Of a stretch of 64,000 nt of DNA, positions 53,954 through 62,838 are shown one piece after another. The notes beneath the pieces are model-generated. The model searched no databases. It had not been told where the DNA came from and saw nothing but the letters and a program-made list of their open reading frames with translations. The stretch lies in contig JAJCYM010000056.1 of assembly GCA_029262895.1 (NCBI GenBank), forward strand, positions 62,001 to 126,000. Direction: 5' to 3'. The stretch comes from Roseivirga sp. GTDB lineage: Bacteria; Bacteroidota; Bacteroidia; Cytophagales; Cyclobacteriaceae. How positions within the stretch are numbered: the stretch's first letter is position 1; each line of letters opens with the position of its first letter. Both the position numbers and the translations under genes were made by a program.

Positions 53954-56599
53954 TCACTCCGAATTAAGATGAGTCGTTGGATTTACCCGTTTAAGCTTTA
54001 GTGAATGATAGCTTACGGTTAGTAAGGTTAGTAGCAAAGTTCCCAAAATAGCAATTACAAAGTACCAGGCTTCAATATCGATCCTAAAAGCAAATGAGCT
54101 AAGCCACTGCTGAGCTGCCCAATAATATGCCAGGGGACCAGCAAATACAAAGGCTATTACTATTGGCCAGACGAAACTCCTATTGATAATTGTGGTCAAT
54201 TGTCTGATTGAAGCACCTAACACCTTTCTAATACTGAATTCCTTCATTCGTTGTTCAACCATAAATGCACTCAAACCAAGAATTCCCAGAATCGCTATGC
54301 CGATAGAAAGGCTGGCGAAAACAGAAAGCATGTTACCCAACCTCATTTCCTTATTGTATTGTTGATTCAACCTATCGTCATAAAAGGTAAAATCAAATGG
54401 ACGGTCAGGAACATGAGTTTGCCAGATGGCCTCGATTTCCGACAACGTACTACTGATGTTTTCTGGATTCAGTCTTGCCACCATATAATAGTAGGGAGTT
54501 GTTGCTGATCCGACCATCATCATAATTGGTTTAATCTCTGATTTGAGCGACTGATCATTAAAGTCACGCACGACTCCAATAATAGGTATTGGTAACTCTG
54601 AATCAGAACTTCCTTGTTGAGATCTAATCACTTTACCTACCGGGTTCTCCCATCCTATTTTTCTTGCCAGTGCCTCATTAATAATAAACCCTCTTTGTCC
54701 TTCACTCTCAAAGTCAGTTCCTGCTGCCATTTCCATCCCCATGGTATTAATAAAGCCCGGTTGTACTTGATAAAAATTCGCCCAAACGTTCTCGGCACTC
54801 TTATCTTCTAAGCCCTCGAAATGATTCATAGGGTAAGCTGTAAGATCACCATTCGCAAATAAATTATAGATATACGAGTTGCTCTTGACACCAGGAATGG
54901 TAATTACATCATTCTTAAATATTTCATATTTATCCTTCATTTCGCCTTTTATGGGGATATAAATTAAATGTTCTCTATCGTATCCAATGTCAGTATTCTG
55001 CAAATAACTGAGCTGTGATTGAATAATCACTGTGGCAATTATCAATGTCTGAGCAATGATAAATTGGAAAGTGATCAGTGCCTTTTTCAGGCCTGTACCT
55101 TTAGCTTTAAGAGTTCTACCCTTTAGTGCATCGACAGTCGAAACTTTACTTAGAAAAATGGCAGGGTAAAAACCTGACAAAAATGTAATGCCTAAAATGA
55201 CACCAAACATTAACAAAATAAAATCAATTGATAGGTTGGAAAAGCTTAGGTCCTTGTCCAAAAATTGATTGTAATAAGGCAAAATCCATGCAATCAGTAG
55301 TATAGACAAGGCTACAGAAATCAATACATAAAGGAATGCCTCCGAAATGTAAAGTCTTGTTAAAGCTCCCCTGCTAGCACCAATAGCCTTCCTTACACCT
55401 ACTTCCTTCGCTCTATTGACTGACCTTGCAATTGCAGTATTGGTGTAATTGACGCAGGCTATTATCAAAATGATCAATCCTATGGCGCTGAAGATATACA
55501 TATACCGCATGTCACCATTAGCCGCAGCTTCAGAAGCAATTCTTGATTTTAAATAGACGTCCGCTAAAGGCTGAAGATGGAATTTATTCGGATCCCGTTC
55601 CCGTTCATTGGCATATGCATCCGTGTAATTTTCAGGGAAAAACTTATTTTTCACGGTGTCTATCTTGGAAATCACTGCTCCCACCTGCTCCGGATTAATT
55701 TTCAAGAACCCTTTGCCTCTTCCCCTCACCCATGAACCATCCGCATTTGCCTTAAGAAAAGGCGTAAGCGAGGTAAGGAACTTAAATTGGAACTGTGTGT
55801 TTTTGGGTGGATCCTGAAGTACTGCAATCACCTTGTAGAGTTTATTTTTATTAATTGTCAGTACCTGGCCTAGAGGGTCGCTATCCCCAAAATATTTGAA
55901 GGCCATGGTCTCGGTAATCAATATTTCATCAGGGTTTTTCAACAAGACATTCTCTGGCCCTTTTAAAACAGGGAAATTGAAGAAGTCAAAAAAGTTCTCT
56001 TCAACATTATAACCTCCTGTTTGACTTGATAAAACATCACCATACTTCACAATGGCTTCTCCATAGTTTCCAACACGTGTAAAACCAGATATTTCAGGGA
56101 TGTGTTGGCCAAGCGTGGATACTACACTATAAGCCATTCCTGAATATTCTCGTGCACCAGATGGATGATACCGCTCACTAGTAATTCGGTAGATAGATTC
56201 GTGATCCTTATGAAATTTATCATAACTCAACTCGTGGTTCACGAACATGGAGATCAATATAAATGCGGTCAGGCCAACAGTCAATCCAAGTGTATTAATG
56301 AAACTATAGGCTTTCTCTTTCTTGAAATTCCTGAATGATATGATGAGGTTGTTTTTGAACATAGCAATCCGATTTGGTGAGTATTGACTTTTGCCTTTGA
56401 AATAGAGATGATAAATGACTCCCAGTGCCTGATATATATAAATCAAACCAGCCCTTAACCGACCTTTGCTTTTTAAGTTTTCGACATACATCTCATTTAA
56501 ATCCCAAAGGACCGTACTGAGAAAATCATAAGAACAAAAACTCTCCAGGAGTTTTTCTCCTAGCCAGGGAGGCCTATTTTTGGGCCCTCGTCCTTTCAT
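53954..56599 (-). CDS. permease prefix domain 2-containing ABC transporter permease
   Basis: 881 aa. The prefix domain (WLGEKLLESFCSYDFLSTVL, DLNEMYVENLKSKGR, YHLYFKGKSQYSPN) is followed by the entry helix (YSFINTLGLTVGLTAFILIS), periplasmic domain, FtsX block (NRAKEVGVRKAIGASRGAL), second entry helix, second periplasmic domain and last block (MKEFSIRKVLGASIRQL). It overlaps the PadR gene by 4 bp (ATGA) and ends NPTTHLNSE. It is one half of a tandem duplication with the gene at 57120. Confidence 0.95.
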   Translation of the reverse strand: MKGRGPKNRPPWLGEKLLESFCSYDFLSTVLWDLNEMYVENLKSKGRLRAGLIYIYQALGVIYHLYFKGKSQYSPNRIAMFKNNLIISFRNFKKEKAYSFINTLGLTVGLTAFILISMFVNHELSYDKFHKDHESIYRITSERYHPSGAREYSGMAYSVVSTLGQHIPEISGFTRVGNYGEAIVKYGDVLSSQTGGYNVEENFFDFFNFPVLKGPENVLLKNPDEILITETMAFKYFGDSDPLGQVLTINKNKLYKVIAVLQDPPKNTQFQFKFLTSLTPFLKANADGSWVRGRGKGFLKINPEQVGAVISKIDTVKNKFFPENYTDAYANERERDPNKFHLQPLADVYLKSRIASEAAANGDMRYMYIFSAIGLIILIIACVNYTNTAIARSVNRAKEVGVRKAIGASRGALTRLYISEAFLYVLISVALSILLIAWILPYYNQFLDKDLSFSNLSIDFILLMFGVILGITFLSGFYPAIFLSKVSTVDALKGRTLKAKGTGLKKALITFQFIIAQTLIIATVIIQSQLSYLQNTDIGYDREHLIYIPIKGEMKDKYEIFKNDVITIPGVKSNSYIYNLFANGDLTAYPMNHFEGLEDKSAENVWANFYQVQPGFINTMGMEMAAGTDFESEGQRGFIINEALARKIGWENPVGKVIRSQQGSSDSELPIPIIGVVRDFNDQSLKSEIKPIMMMVGSATTPYYYMVARLNPENISSTLSEIEAIWQTHVPDRPFDFTFYDDRLNQQYNKEMRLGNMLSVFASLSIGIAILGILGLSAFMVEQRMKEFSIRKVLGASIRQLTTIINRSFVWPIVIAFVFAGPLAYYWAAQQWLSSFAFRIDIEAWYFVIAILGTLLLTLLTVSYHSLKLKRVNPTTHLNSE

Positions 56600-56934
56600 G
56601 ACTTAAGCCATTGGATTTTAGTTGCAGGCAACCGATGAAAGAGCTCATTTCGCATGGCTTTCACTTCATGCAATGCCAGCACTCCTTGCTTTGTGATGTC
56701 ATAATACTGTTTTCTGCGACCACCCTGCTTTTCCGTGATGCCTCCTACTCGGGAGTTTACCCAGCCCTTTTCTTCCAACCGTTGAAGTGCTGCATATAGA
56801 GCACCGATACTAATTGACTTTTTGAGGTTGCTTTCTAACTCCACTTTTATGGTTACGCCATAGGCATTCTCATTCAGGGCACCTACAGTGAGCAGGACAA
56901 TCTCTTCAAAAGCCCCAAGTGTCATTTTCTTCAT
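56596..56934 (-). CDS. PadR family transcriptional regulator
   Basis: 112 aa, starting MKKMTLGAFEEIVLLTVG, with the helix ALYAALQRLEEKGWVNSR and wing ITEKQGGRRKQYYDIT. It differs from the copy at 59765 at only a few residues at the C-terminal end. It is translated together with the following permease through an ATGA overlap. A variant of the shared promoter motif lies 48 bases upstream. Confidence 0.93.
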   Translation of the reverse strand: MKKMTLGAFEEIVLLTVGALNENAYGVTIKVELESNLKKSISIGALYAALQRLEEKGWVNSRVGGITEKQGGRRKQYYDITKQGVLALHEVKAMRNELFHRLPATKIQWLKS

Positions 56935-56981
56935 ATGCTATTTCAAATTTGAATAAGTTAATGGAGCGGTTTAATTATCAG

Positions 56982-57002
56982 TTTCTTAAAAAAGGGAATA
57001 AA
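56982..57002 (-). promoter_or_regulatory. shared PadR-promoter motif, variant copy
   Basis: TTTCTTAAAAAAGGGAATAA on the + strand differs by a few bases from the motif at 60146-60165 and sits at the same distance upstream of the start codon. Confidence 0.5.
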
Positions 57003-57119
57003 CAATGTACTTGTATACTCAAACATAATCCCAACTCACCTAACTTCATTCTTAAGATGCTCGACATTTCGCTTTTCGATTCAGGCACCAGATTTTAAAA
57101 CAGTTCCACTCCCGCACTG

Positions 57120-59765
57120 CTAATCACTACCTAAATATCTTGTCGGGTTGGCCTTTTTCAATTTAAAAGAGTGATAGCTCACCGTCAATAAAGTCAACAG
57201 GAGCGTTCCTAAAATAGCCAAGGCAAAGTACCAGGGTTGAATATCAATGCGGTATACAAAAGACTGTAACCATTGATCCCGAGCCCAATAATAGGCCAAT
57301 GGCGCAGCCACCAGAAATGACAGGATAATTGGCCAGAAAAACCCTTTGTTCACAATCATCATAAGCTGCTTGAGCGATGCGCCCAATACCTTTCTAATGC
57401 TAAACTCTTTCATGCGTTGTTCCACCATAAAGGAGCTGAGGCCCATAATGCCCAGTATCGATATGCCAATGGCCAGTGAAGCAAATATCCAGAACAATTT
57501 ACCTTGTCTTAATTCTGCGTTGTATTGCTTATTGAATGCATCATCATAAAAAGTAAAATCAAAAGGCCTGTCTCCTACCTGCTTGTCCCAAATCTCCCCA
57601 ATGGCAGCCACAGTACTTCGAATGTTTTCAGGCCTAAGCCTAGCGACCAGATAATCGTTAACAAGTGAATCTGCAGAAATGGCCATCATCATGGGCTTGA
57701 TTTCCGATTTTAAGGATTGGTCATTAAAATCTTTCAAAACGCCTATAATTGGGTATGGCGGTTGAACGGTTGTCCCATAAGGTTGTGGTTTAATCACCTT
57801 CCCTATTGGATTCTCCCAGCCCAGTTTTCTCACCAAGGCCTCGTTGATAATAAAACCTCTATCGCTACCATCTTTGAAATCGCCCCCTTCTAACAGTTTC
57901 ATACCCATGGTTTGGATAAAATTTTCCGTGGTACCGTAATAATTGGTCCAGAGATTTTTGTCACCCTCATCTTCCAGGCCTTCAAAGTGGTTTAAAGGAT
58001 AAGCGGTCATGGTACCATCTCCGAGAAGGTTCATCGTGTAGGCACTCGATACTACATTGGGCAGGGCATTGATCTCATTCTTAAAAGCCCCATAATTCTT
58101 CTTTAATTCCCCTTTCGTAGGAATATAAATGAGTTGTTCTCGGTCATAACCGATGTCCTTGTTTTGCAAAAAACTCAATTGTGATTGAAGAATGACGGTC
58201 ACAATGATCAAAGTCTGCGCGATTAAAAACTGGAAAGTAATAAGCACTTTTTTCAATCTGTTTCCTCCGCTCTTAGGTGTCTTACCCTTTAGCGCGCCAA
58301 CGGTAGATATTTTGCTCAAATAGATAGCCGGATAAATCCCGGACAAAATGCTTATCACTAAAATTATCCCTGAAATAAGCAGGGCAAAACTCGGTGACAT
58401 GTCGACCAGGGAAAGCTGCTTGTCCGTGAGCTGATTAAAAAAGGGCAGCACCCAAGCCATAAGTAAGACCGATAAGCCCAGCGAGATTAACACGTAAAGA
58501 AAGGTCTCAGACAAATACAGTTTGACAAGTGCACCTTGACTAGCCCCGATAGCCTTACGCACTCCTACTTCCTTGGCCCTTTTGATGGATCTTGCCATTG
58601 CAGCGTTGGTATAATTCACAGAGGCTATGATTAGGATTACCAGCCCTACCGCAGAAAAAATGTATATATAGCGGATGTCGCCCGTTACCGATATTTCGGA
58701 TTCGATTCGAGAGTTCAGATGAATATCCGCCAGGGGCTGTAAATTGAAATAGCTAGGTTCAAGTCCCCTGCTAATTGCTGTTGAATCCGAAAAGCTCGCA
58801 GGAAAAGATTGGTTTTTCACCTCATCAATTTTGGTGAAAACTTTACCTATCTGATCGGGGTTAATTTTTAAATAGGTATACCCTGGATGCCTTAACCAGG
58901 CACCTGTGAGCCTTTTTTCAAGAGCCGGTAGAGAAAGGAGATATTCAAACTGTAACTGGGTATTCTGAGGTGGGTCTTTTAATACAGCAACAACTTTGTG
59001 CAAATCCTTTTTGTTGAGGGTCAATACTTCACCGAGAGGGTTTCTATCATTAAAATATTTTTTGGCCATACTTTCTGTAATCAAAATGGCCTCAGGATCA
59101 TCTAACACCCCCTCTGTGGTTCCTGACACAAGAGGGAAATTGAAAAACTCGAAAAAGGAGTCCTCTACGTAGCGTCCTCCGGTTTCATAAAACATTTTGT
59201 CACCATATTTTATAATGGTCTCCCCCTTTAAGCCGACTCTCGAAAAAGACTCAATCTCAGGAATTGATTGACTCAGTGTTGGAGCAATGCTTATAGGTAT
59301 AGTCCGGGCAAATTCAAAAGAGCCCATTGAGGCATTACGTTTATGAGACAGTCGATGAATTGACTCATAATCATCATGGAATTTGTCGTAGCTCAATTCA
59401 TGGTTTACAAACAAAGAGATTAGAATAAAAGCACTTAAGCCCATTGTCAACCCTATGGTGTTGATCAGACTGTAAACCTTGTCTTTTTTGAAGTTTCTAA
59501 ATGAGATGATAAAGTTGTTTTTGAGCATGGCTATTCGATTCGGTGTGTATTGACTTTTACCCTTGAAATAGAGATGGTAGATAACCCCAAGCACATCTCT
59601 CATATAGCGAATATCGGCACTTAGCTTTCCTTTCTGCTTCAAGTTAAGGGCGTGGATTTCTCCAAGGTCCCAGAGGGCTGTGCTAAGAAAGTCGTACGAA
59701 CAGAAGCTCTCAAGTATCTTTTCTCCTAACTTGGGAGGCGCATTTTTAGACCTTTGCGTTCCCAT
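57120..59765 (-). CDS. permease prefix domain 2-containing ABC transporter permease
   Basis: 881 aa. It is co-linear over its whole length with the gene at 53954, though many residues of the periplasmic domains differ. The prefix domain is KLGEKILESFCSYDFLSTAL with YHLYFKGKSQYTPN, the FtsX blocks are KRAKEVGVRKAIGASQGAL and MKEFSIRKVLGASLKQL, and the end is NPTRYLGSD. Its ATG shares one base with the PadR stop (TAATG). The equal length of 881 aa supports a recent cassette duplication. Confidence 0.95.
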   Translation of the reverse strand: MGTQRSKNAPPKLGEKILESFCSYDFLSTALWDLGEIHALNLKQKGKLSADIRYMRDVLGVIYHLYFKGKSQYTPNRIAMLKNNFIISFRNFKKDKVYSLINTIGLTMGLSAFILISLFVNHELSYDKFHDDYESIHRLSHKRNASMGSFEFARTIPISIAPTLSQSIPEIESFSRVGLKGETIIKYGDKMFYETGGRYVEDSFFEFFNFPLVSGTTEGVLDDPEAILITESMAKKYFNDRNPLGEVLTLNKKDLHKVVAVLKDPPQNTQLQFEYLLSLPALEKRLTGAWLRHPGYTYLKINPDQIGKVFTKIDEVKNQSFPASFSDSTAISRGLEPSYFNLQPLADIHLNSRIESEISVTGDIRYIYIFSAVGLVILIIASVNYTNAAMARSIKRAKEVGVRKAIGASQGALVKLYLSETFLYVLISLGLSVLLMAWVLPFFNQLTDKQLSLVDMSPSFALLISGIILVISILSGIYPAIYLSKISTVGALKGKTPKSGGNRLKKVLITFQFLIAQTLIIVTVILQSQLSFLQNKDIGYDREQLIYIPTKGELKKNYGAFKNEINALPNVVSSAYTMNLLGDGTMTAYPLNHFEGLEDEGDKNLWTNYYGTTENFIQTMGMKLLEGGDFKDGSDRGFIINEALVRKLGWENPIGKVIKPQPYGTTVQPPYPIIGVLKDFNDQSLKSEIKPMMMAISADSLVNDYLVARLRPENIRSTVAAIGEIWDKQVGDRPFDFTFYDDAFNKQYNAELRQGKLFWIFASLAIGISILGIMGLSSFMVEQRMKEFSIRKVLGASLKQLMMIVNKGFFWPIILSFLVAAPLAYYWARDQWLQSFVYRIDIQPWYFALAILGTLLLTLLTVSYHSFKLKKANPTRYLGSD

Positions 59766-60100
59766 TAATCAAGCCATTGGATTTTGGTTGCAGGCAACCT
59801 ATCAAAGAGCTCGTTTCGCATGGCTTTCACTTCATGCAATGCCAGCACCCCTTGCTTTGTGATGTCATAATACTGTTTTCTGCGGCCACCCTGCTTTTCA
59901 GTGATACCTCCTACTCTGGAGTTTACCCAGCCCTTTTCTTCCAACCGCTGAAGTGCGGCATATAAAGCACCGATACTAATTGACTTTTTGAGGTTGCTTT
60001 CTAACTCCACTTTTATGGTTACTCCATAGGCATTCTCATTCAGGGCACCTACGGTGAGTAGAACAATTTCTTCAAATGCCCCAAGTGTCATTTTCTTCAT
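59765..60100 (-). CDS. PadR family transcriptional regulator
   Basis: 111 aa, almost identical to the protein at 56596; the visible changes are His to Asp in NELFDRLP and the loss of the last residues (WLD in place of WLKS). It is the first gene of its cassette; its stop shares a base with the permease ATG (TAATG). The exact shared motif lies 46 bases upstream. Confidence 0.93.
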   Translation of the reverse strand: MKKMTLGAFEEIVLLTVGALNENAYGVTIKVELESNLKKSISIGALYAALQRLEEKGWVNSRVGGITEKQGGRRKQYYDITKQGVLALHEVKAMRNELFDRLPATKIQWLD

Positions 60101-60145
60101 GATCTAGTCGAATTTGAAAATGTTAACGGAATGGACCGGCCTTTG

Positions 60146-60165
60146 TTTCCTAAAAAGAGAATAAA
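60146..60165 (-). promoter_or_regulatory. shared PadR-promoter motif
   Basis: TTTCCTAAAAAGAGAATAAA on the + strand is identical to 62709-62728 and related to 38630-38645 and 56982-57002. Confidence 0.6.
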
Positions 60166-60289
60166 CATATTTCATGCTGGTTGCAAAACCATTTAGTTAT
60201 TAGCACTACGATCGTCACTCAAAAGTGGCCATCTTTATTATGGGTCTGAGACCACATCAATTGCGGTCTGACCTGATACTCGCAAATCC

Positions 60290-62551
60290 CTACTCTTTGT
60301 CCTTTTTGGAACTTAAGTCATCAGAGAGATCAATTGTGGCGAAATTTTCATTAGAGATAGTGTCATTATAGGTGGTGTATTCACCAACAGCCCCTATGAC
60401 GTTAAATTTAGTCAGGTCAGGATGTACATCAGTGCGTTTCATGCCCAAGAAAAATGCCTTCTTCTCCAAATCAATGTAGAATCTAAGGTTGTCCTTTGAC
60501 TCATTGGCCCAACTCCTATTTCGAACTCCGGATTCATTGGAAATGCCCCTTACACCGTTAAACCCATCTTTCTCTCTTCTTTCCCAGTGTAACACCATTT
60601 TTTCGAAGCGAAAACCTCTGTTATGCTTACCAAACCAACCGGCACCGTTGCTCTGATCCATATCAGTATCAAAAAGCAGATTGACCGCCCAGGCAAATGG
60701 ATTAGGGCTATTATAAAGGTCAAACTTAAACCATAAGCTATCTGTGTCACTATCATAATAATAAGCCATTGTCTTTGCATCTGCCAACCCTTTAGAAACC
60801 CCATCCTTTTCTCCGTCTTCCAATAGTTGACACCAATTAAATTTTGCCACGCTATTGGGTACCACTGGTGGTTCATAGGGTTCAGTAATGGTCAAACTCC
60901 CCTGTCTATCCGCCCAAGAAAGTGTGAGGTTTAATGATTTCCACGTCAAATTGTCGAACTCATATTTCATGTATTCAGAAAAGTCAGCCGTTGAAACGTC
61001 AACTTCAATGCGCAATGCATCGGACCCCTGATCATAATTAAATGCTCCCCATTGGTGTATTATCCGATTGAAGATAAATGTCCACTTGCCTTTTTCAGGC
61101 AGCACAAAGAGACTGTATTTACCCGCGGCCAAGGGTTGACCATTGATTAAAACCGGATGATCGAAGCTGATGGAAGTAGCTTCATTTGCACCCGCTCTCC
61201 ATACTTTTCCATAAGGAACTAAATCACCAAATATTTCCCTCCCTTTCACCGCAGGACGGTTATACGATAGCTTGATGTTTGTTCCTCCTAGCATAAGCGA
61301 GGTTTTGGAAGGTGGGCTGGATATAACCACCCCAGCTCCTCCTAAGCCAGGTGGTTCAAAAGCTTCAGGATCACTGGTAAATTGACTTATTACTTTATTC
61401 GTTTTCTCTGGCTGGTCAAGGAAAGTGGCATCTCCGGAATTGGGTATAAAAACCGTTTGGATCGAAAGTTTTGGGAGATTATTAGCTGCCTTTTGCCAAG
61501 AAGAAACATGTGGCCTGAAACCTGTGTTTGGTGCCGAGGGACTATAAACAGATAAGATACTTAGTATGGGTGTTTCAAAACCTCTTTCAACAATTTTTGC
61601 CAAATCATTGATCTTCAATTCGTTGAAGTACAGTATTCTGGCATATGACATTTCAACGGTCCAGGATTTTCGGTTCAAGTATTTCATATGCAGGCCCATG
61701 TCCTCGGATAAATAGCGTCCACTTTGTACAGTAGGTGGTTTTGGCATATAGGCCGTAAACACCTCAAAAAAAGGAAATGCCTTATCTTCCACGTCAGCCA
61801 GTTCTCTGGTAGATCGTTCAGATTCTAAGGGGTAATAACCATTCATCGCGATAACTCCCTTTGTCTTGTTTGGTAGATGCTTTGCCATCTTTAAAGCTGT
61901 ATACACACTTGATTCTAAACCCAGAAAAAATACTTCGTCCAGTTTTTCCTTCATTACGAGCTTCTGAAGTGCGTTTTCTACACTGCTAAGCCATTGCCGC
62001 TTTATGTAATCTCTTTGAGGCCTTAAATAAGACGGGGCGTTGCCGAATCCTGGATATGTAAATGTGTACATGGTAAAAACATCCTTATTCGCCTGCATGA
62101 AGGGTTCAAAGATTTGCCAGGTATTTCCAATTGGGGGAATTAGAATTAGATTCACCGGTCCACTACCTCTCTTTACGATTTCACCAAGTTCATTATCAGG
62201 AGTTGTGTTGGCCGCGGTAAATTTGTAATCTGGAAGTTTTTTAATGCCAAAACCTACAAATGTCTTTACCTGCTTTTTGTCAGCTTCACTTGCATCGAGT
62301 GATAACGCAAGATCATTCGCGAATAATCCCCAATAAGATTGTCGATCTTCCTTGGATTGATCATTTGATTCCGAAAGTTTGAGCCATTCAAGCCATTGGC
62401 TTTCTTTCTCGGGTTTGACATCAATATGGAGATGATAAATCAGTTTGTGAAGACGTTCACTGGCATCAACTAACTCTTCTTTGGTCTGAGATTGAGCCCG
62501 GATCATCACCACAGGCATTAACATGCAGAGCAGGAGTATAATTTTTTTCAT
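60290..62551 (-). CDS. alpha/beta hydrolase, DUF2911 and CBM9-like three-domain exported protein
   Basis: 753 aa. The signal peptide is at 1-19 (MPVVMIRAQ). Residues about 120-390 form an alpha/beta hydrolase (NLILIPPIGNTWQIFEPF, TYPGFGNAPSY, FIPNSGDATFLDQPE) with Glu213 where the nucleophile Ser is expected (GLESS). About 395-550 match DUF2911 (SYNRPAVKGREIFGDLVPYG, WRAGANEATSISF, LAAGKYSLFVLPE). About 570-745 look like a CBM9/DOMON-type sandwich (WFKFDLYNSPNPFAWAVNLLFDTD). The role is unknown; carbohydrate or lipid binding is plausible. The PadR-linked promoter motif lies 157 bases upstream. Confidence 0.8.
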   Translation of the reverse strand: MKKIILLLCMLMPVVMIRAQSQTKEELVDASERLHKLIYHLHIDVKPEKESQWLEWLKLSESNDQSKEDRQSYWGLFANDLALSLDASEADKKQVKTFVGFGIKKLPDYKFTAANTTPDNELGEIVKRGSGPVNLILIPPIGNTWQIFEPFMQANKDVFTMYTFTYPGFGNAPSYLRPQRDYIKRQWLSSVENALQKLVMKEKLDEVFFLGLESSVYTALKMAKHLPNKTKGVIAMNGYYPLESERSTRELADVEDKAFPFFEVFTAYMPKPPTVQSGRYLSEDMGLHMKYLNRKSWTVEMSYARILYFNELKINDLAKIVERGFETPILSILSVYSPSAPNTGFRPHVSSWQKAANNLPKLSIQTVFIPNSGDATFLDQPEKTNKVISQFTSDPEAFEPPGLGGAGVVISSPPSKTSLMLGGTNIKLSYNRPAVKGREIFGDLVPYGKVWRAGANEATSISFDHPVLINGQPLAAGKYSLFVLPEKGKWTFIFNRIIHQWGAFNYDQGSDALRIEVDVSTADFSEYMKYEFDNLTWKSLNLTLSWADRQGSLTITEPYEPPVVPNSVAKFNWCQLLEDGEKDGVSKGLADAKTMAYYYDSDTDSLWFKFDLYNSPNPFAWAVNLLFDTDMDQSNGAGWFGKHNRGFRFEKMVLHWERREKDGFNGVRGISNESGVRNRSWANESKDNLRFYIDLEKKAFFLGMKRTDVHPDLTKFNVIGAVGEYTTYNDTISNENFATIDLSDDLSSKKDKE

Positions 62552-62708
62552 GGTTGTTGGTTTATTTGAGTTTGTTCTATTTCAATAGTTCGACCACGCT
62601 GAGCTAGTTACAGCACTTCACCCATCCCCTTTTCTTCCTTTATGAAAATTGTCTTAGAGCAGCTTCAGGTTGTTGAATTTTAAATCTTACGCAGGCTTTA
62701 ATTGTTTG

Positions 62709-62728
62709 TTTCCTAAAAAGAGAATAAA
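62709..62728. promoter_or_regulatory. shared PadR-promoter motif upstream of the hydrolase-DUF2911 gene
   Basis: The same 20 bases as at 60146-60165. It lies between the divergent genes starting at 62551 (-) and 62839 (+), so it could act on either. Confidence 0.55.
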
Positions 62729-62769
62729 TATAAAAATGGCAATATTCACCTAGTGCTCTGCGAAAAAAA

Positions 62770-62806
62770 CTGACGACTTAAAAAATCCGTCAGCCTATTT
62801 TTTATT
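62770..62806. terminator. terminator-like hairpin between divergent genes
   Basis: CTGACG and CGTCAG form the stem; T-rich runs follow on both strands (CCTATTTTTT on +, TTTTTTT on -). It lies 33 bases upstream of the + gene, an odd place for a terminator, so it may act as an attenuator. Confidence 0.45.
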
Positions 62807-62838
62807 CTCTCTATTAATTGGGGAAAAGTCCAAAACCC

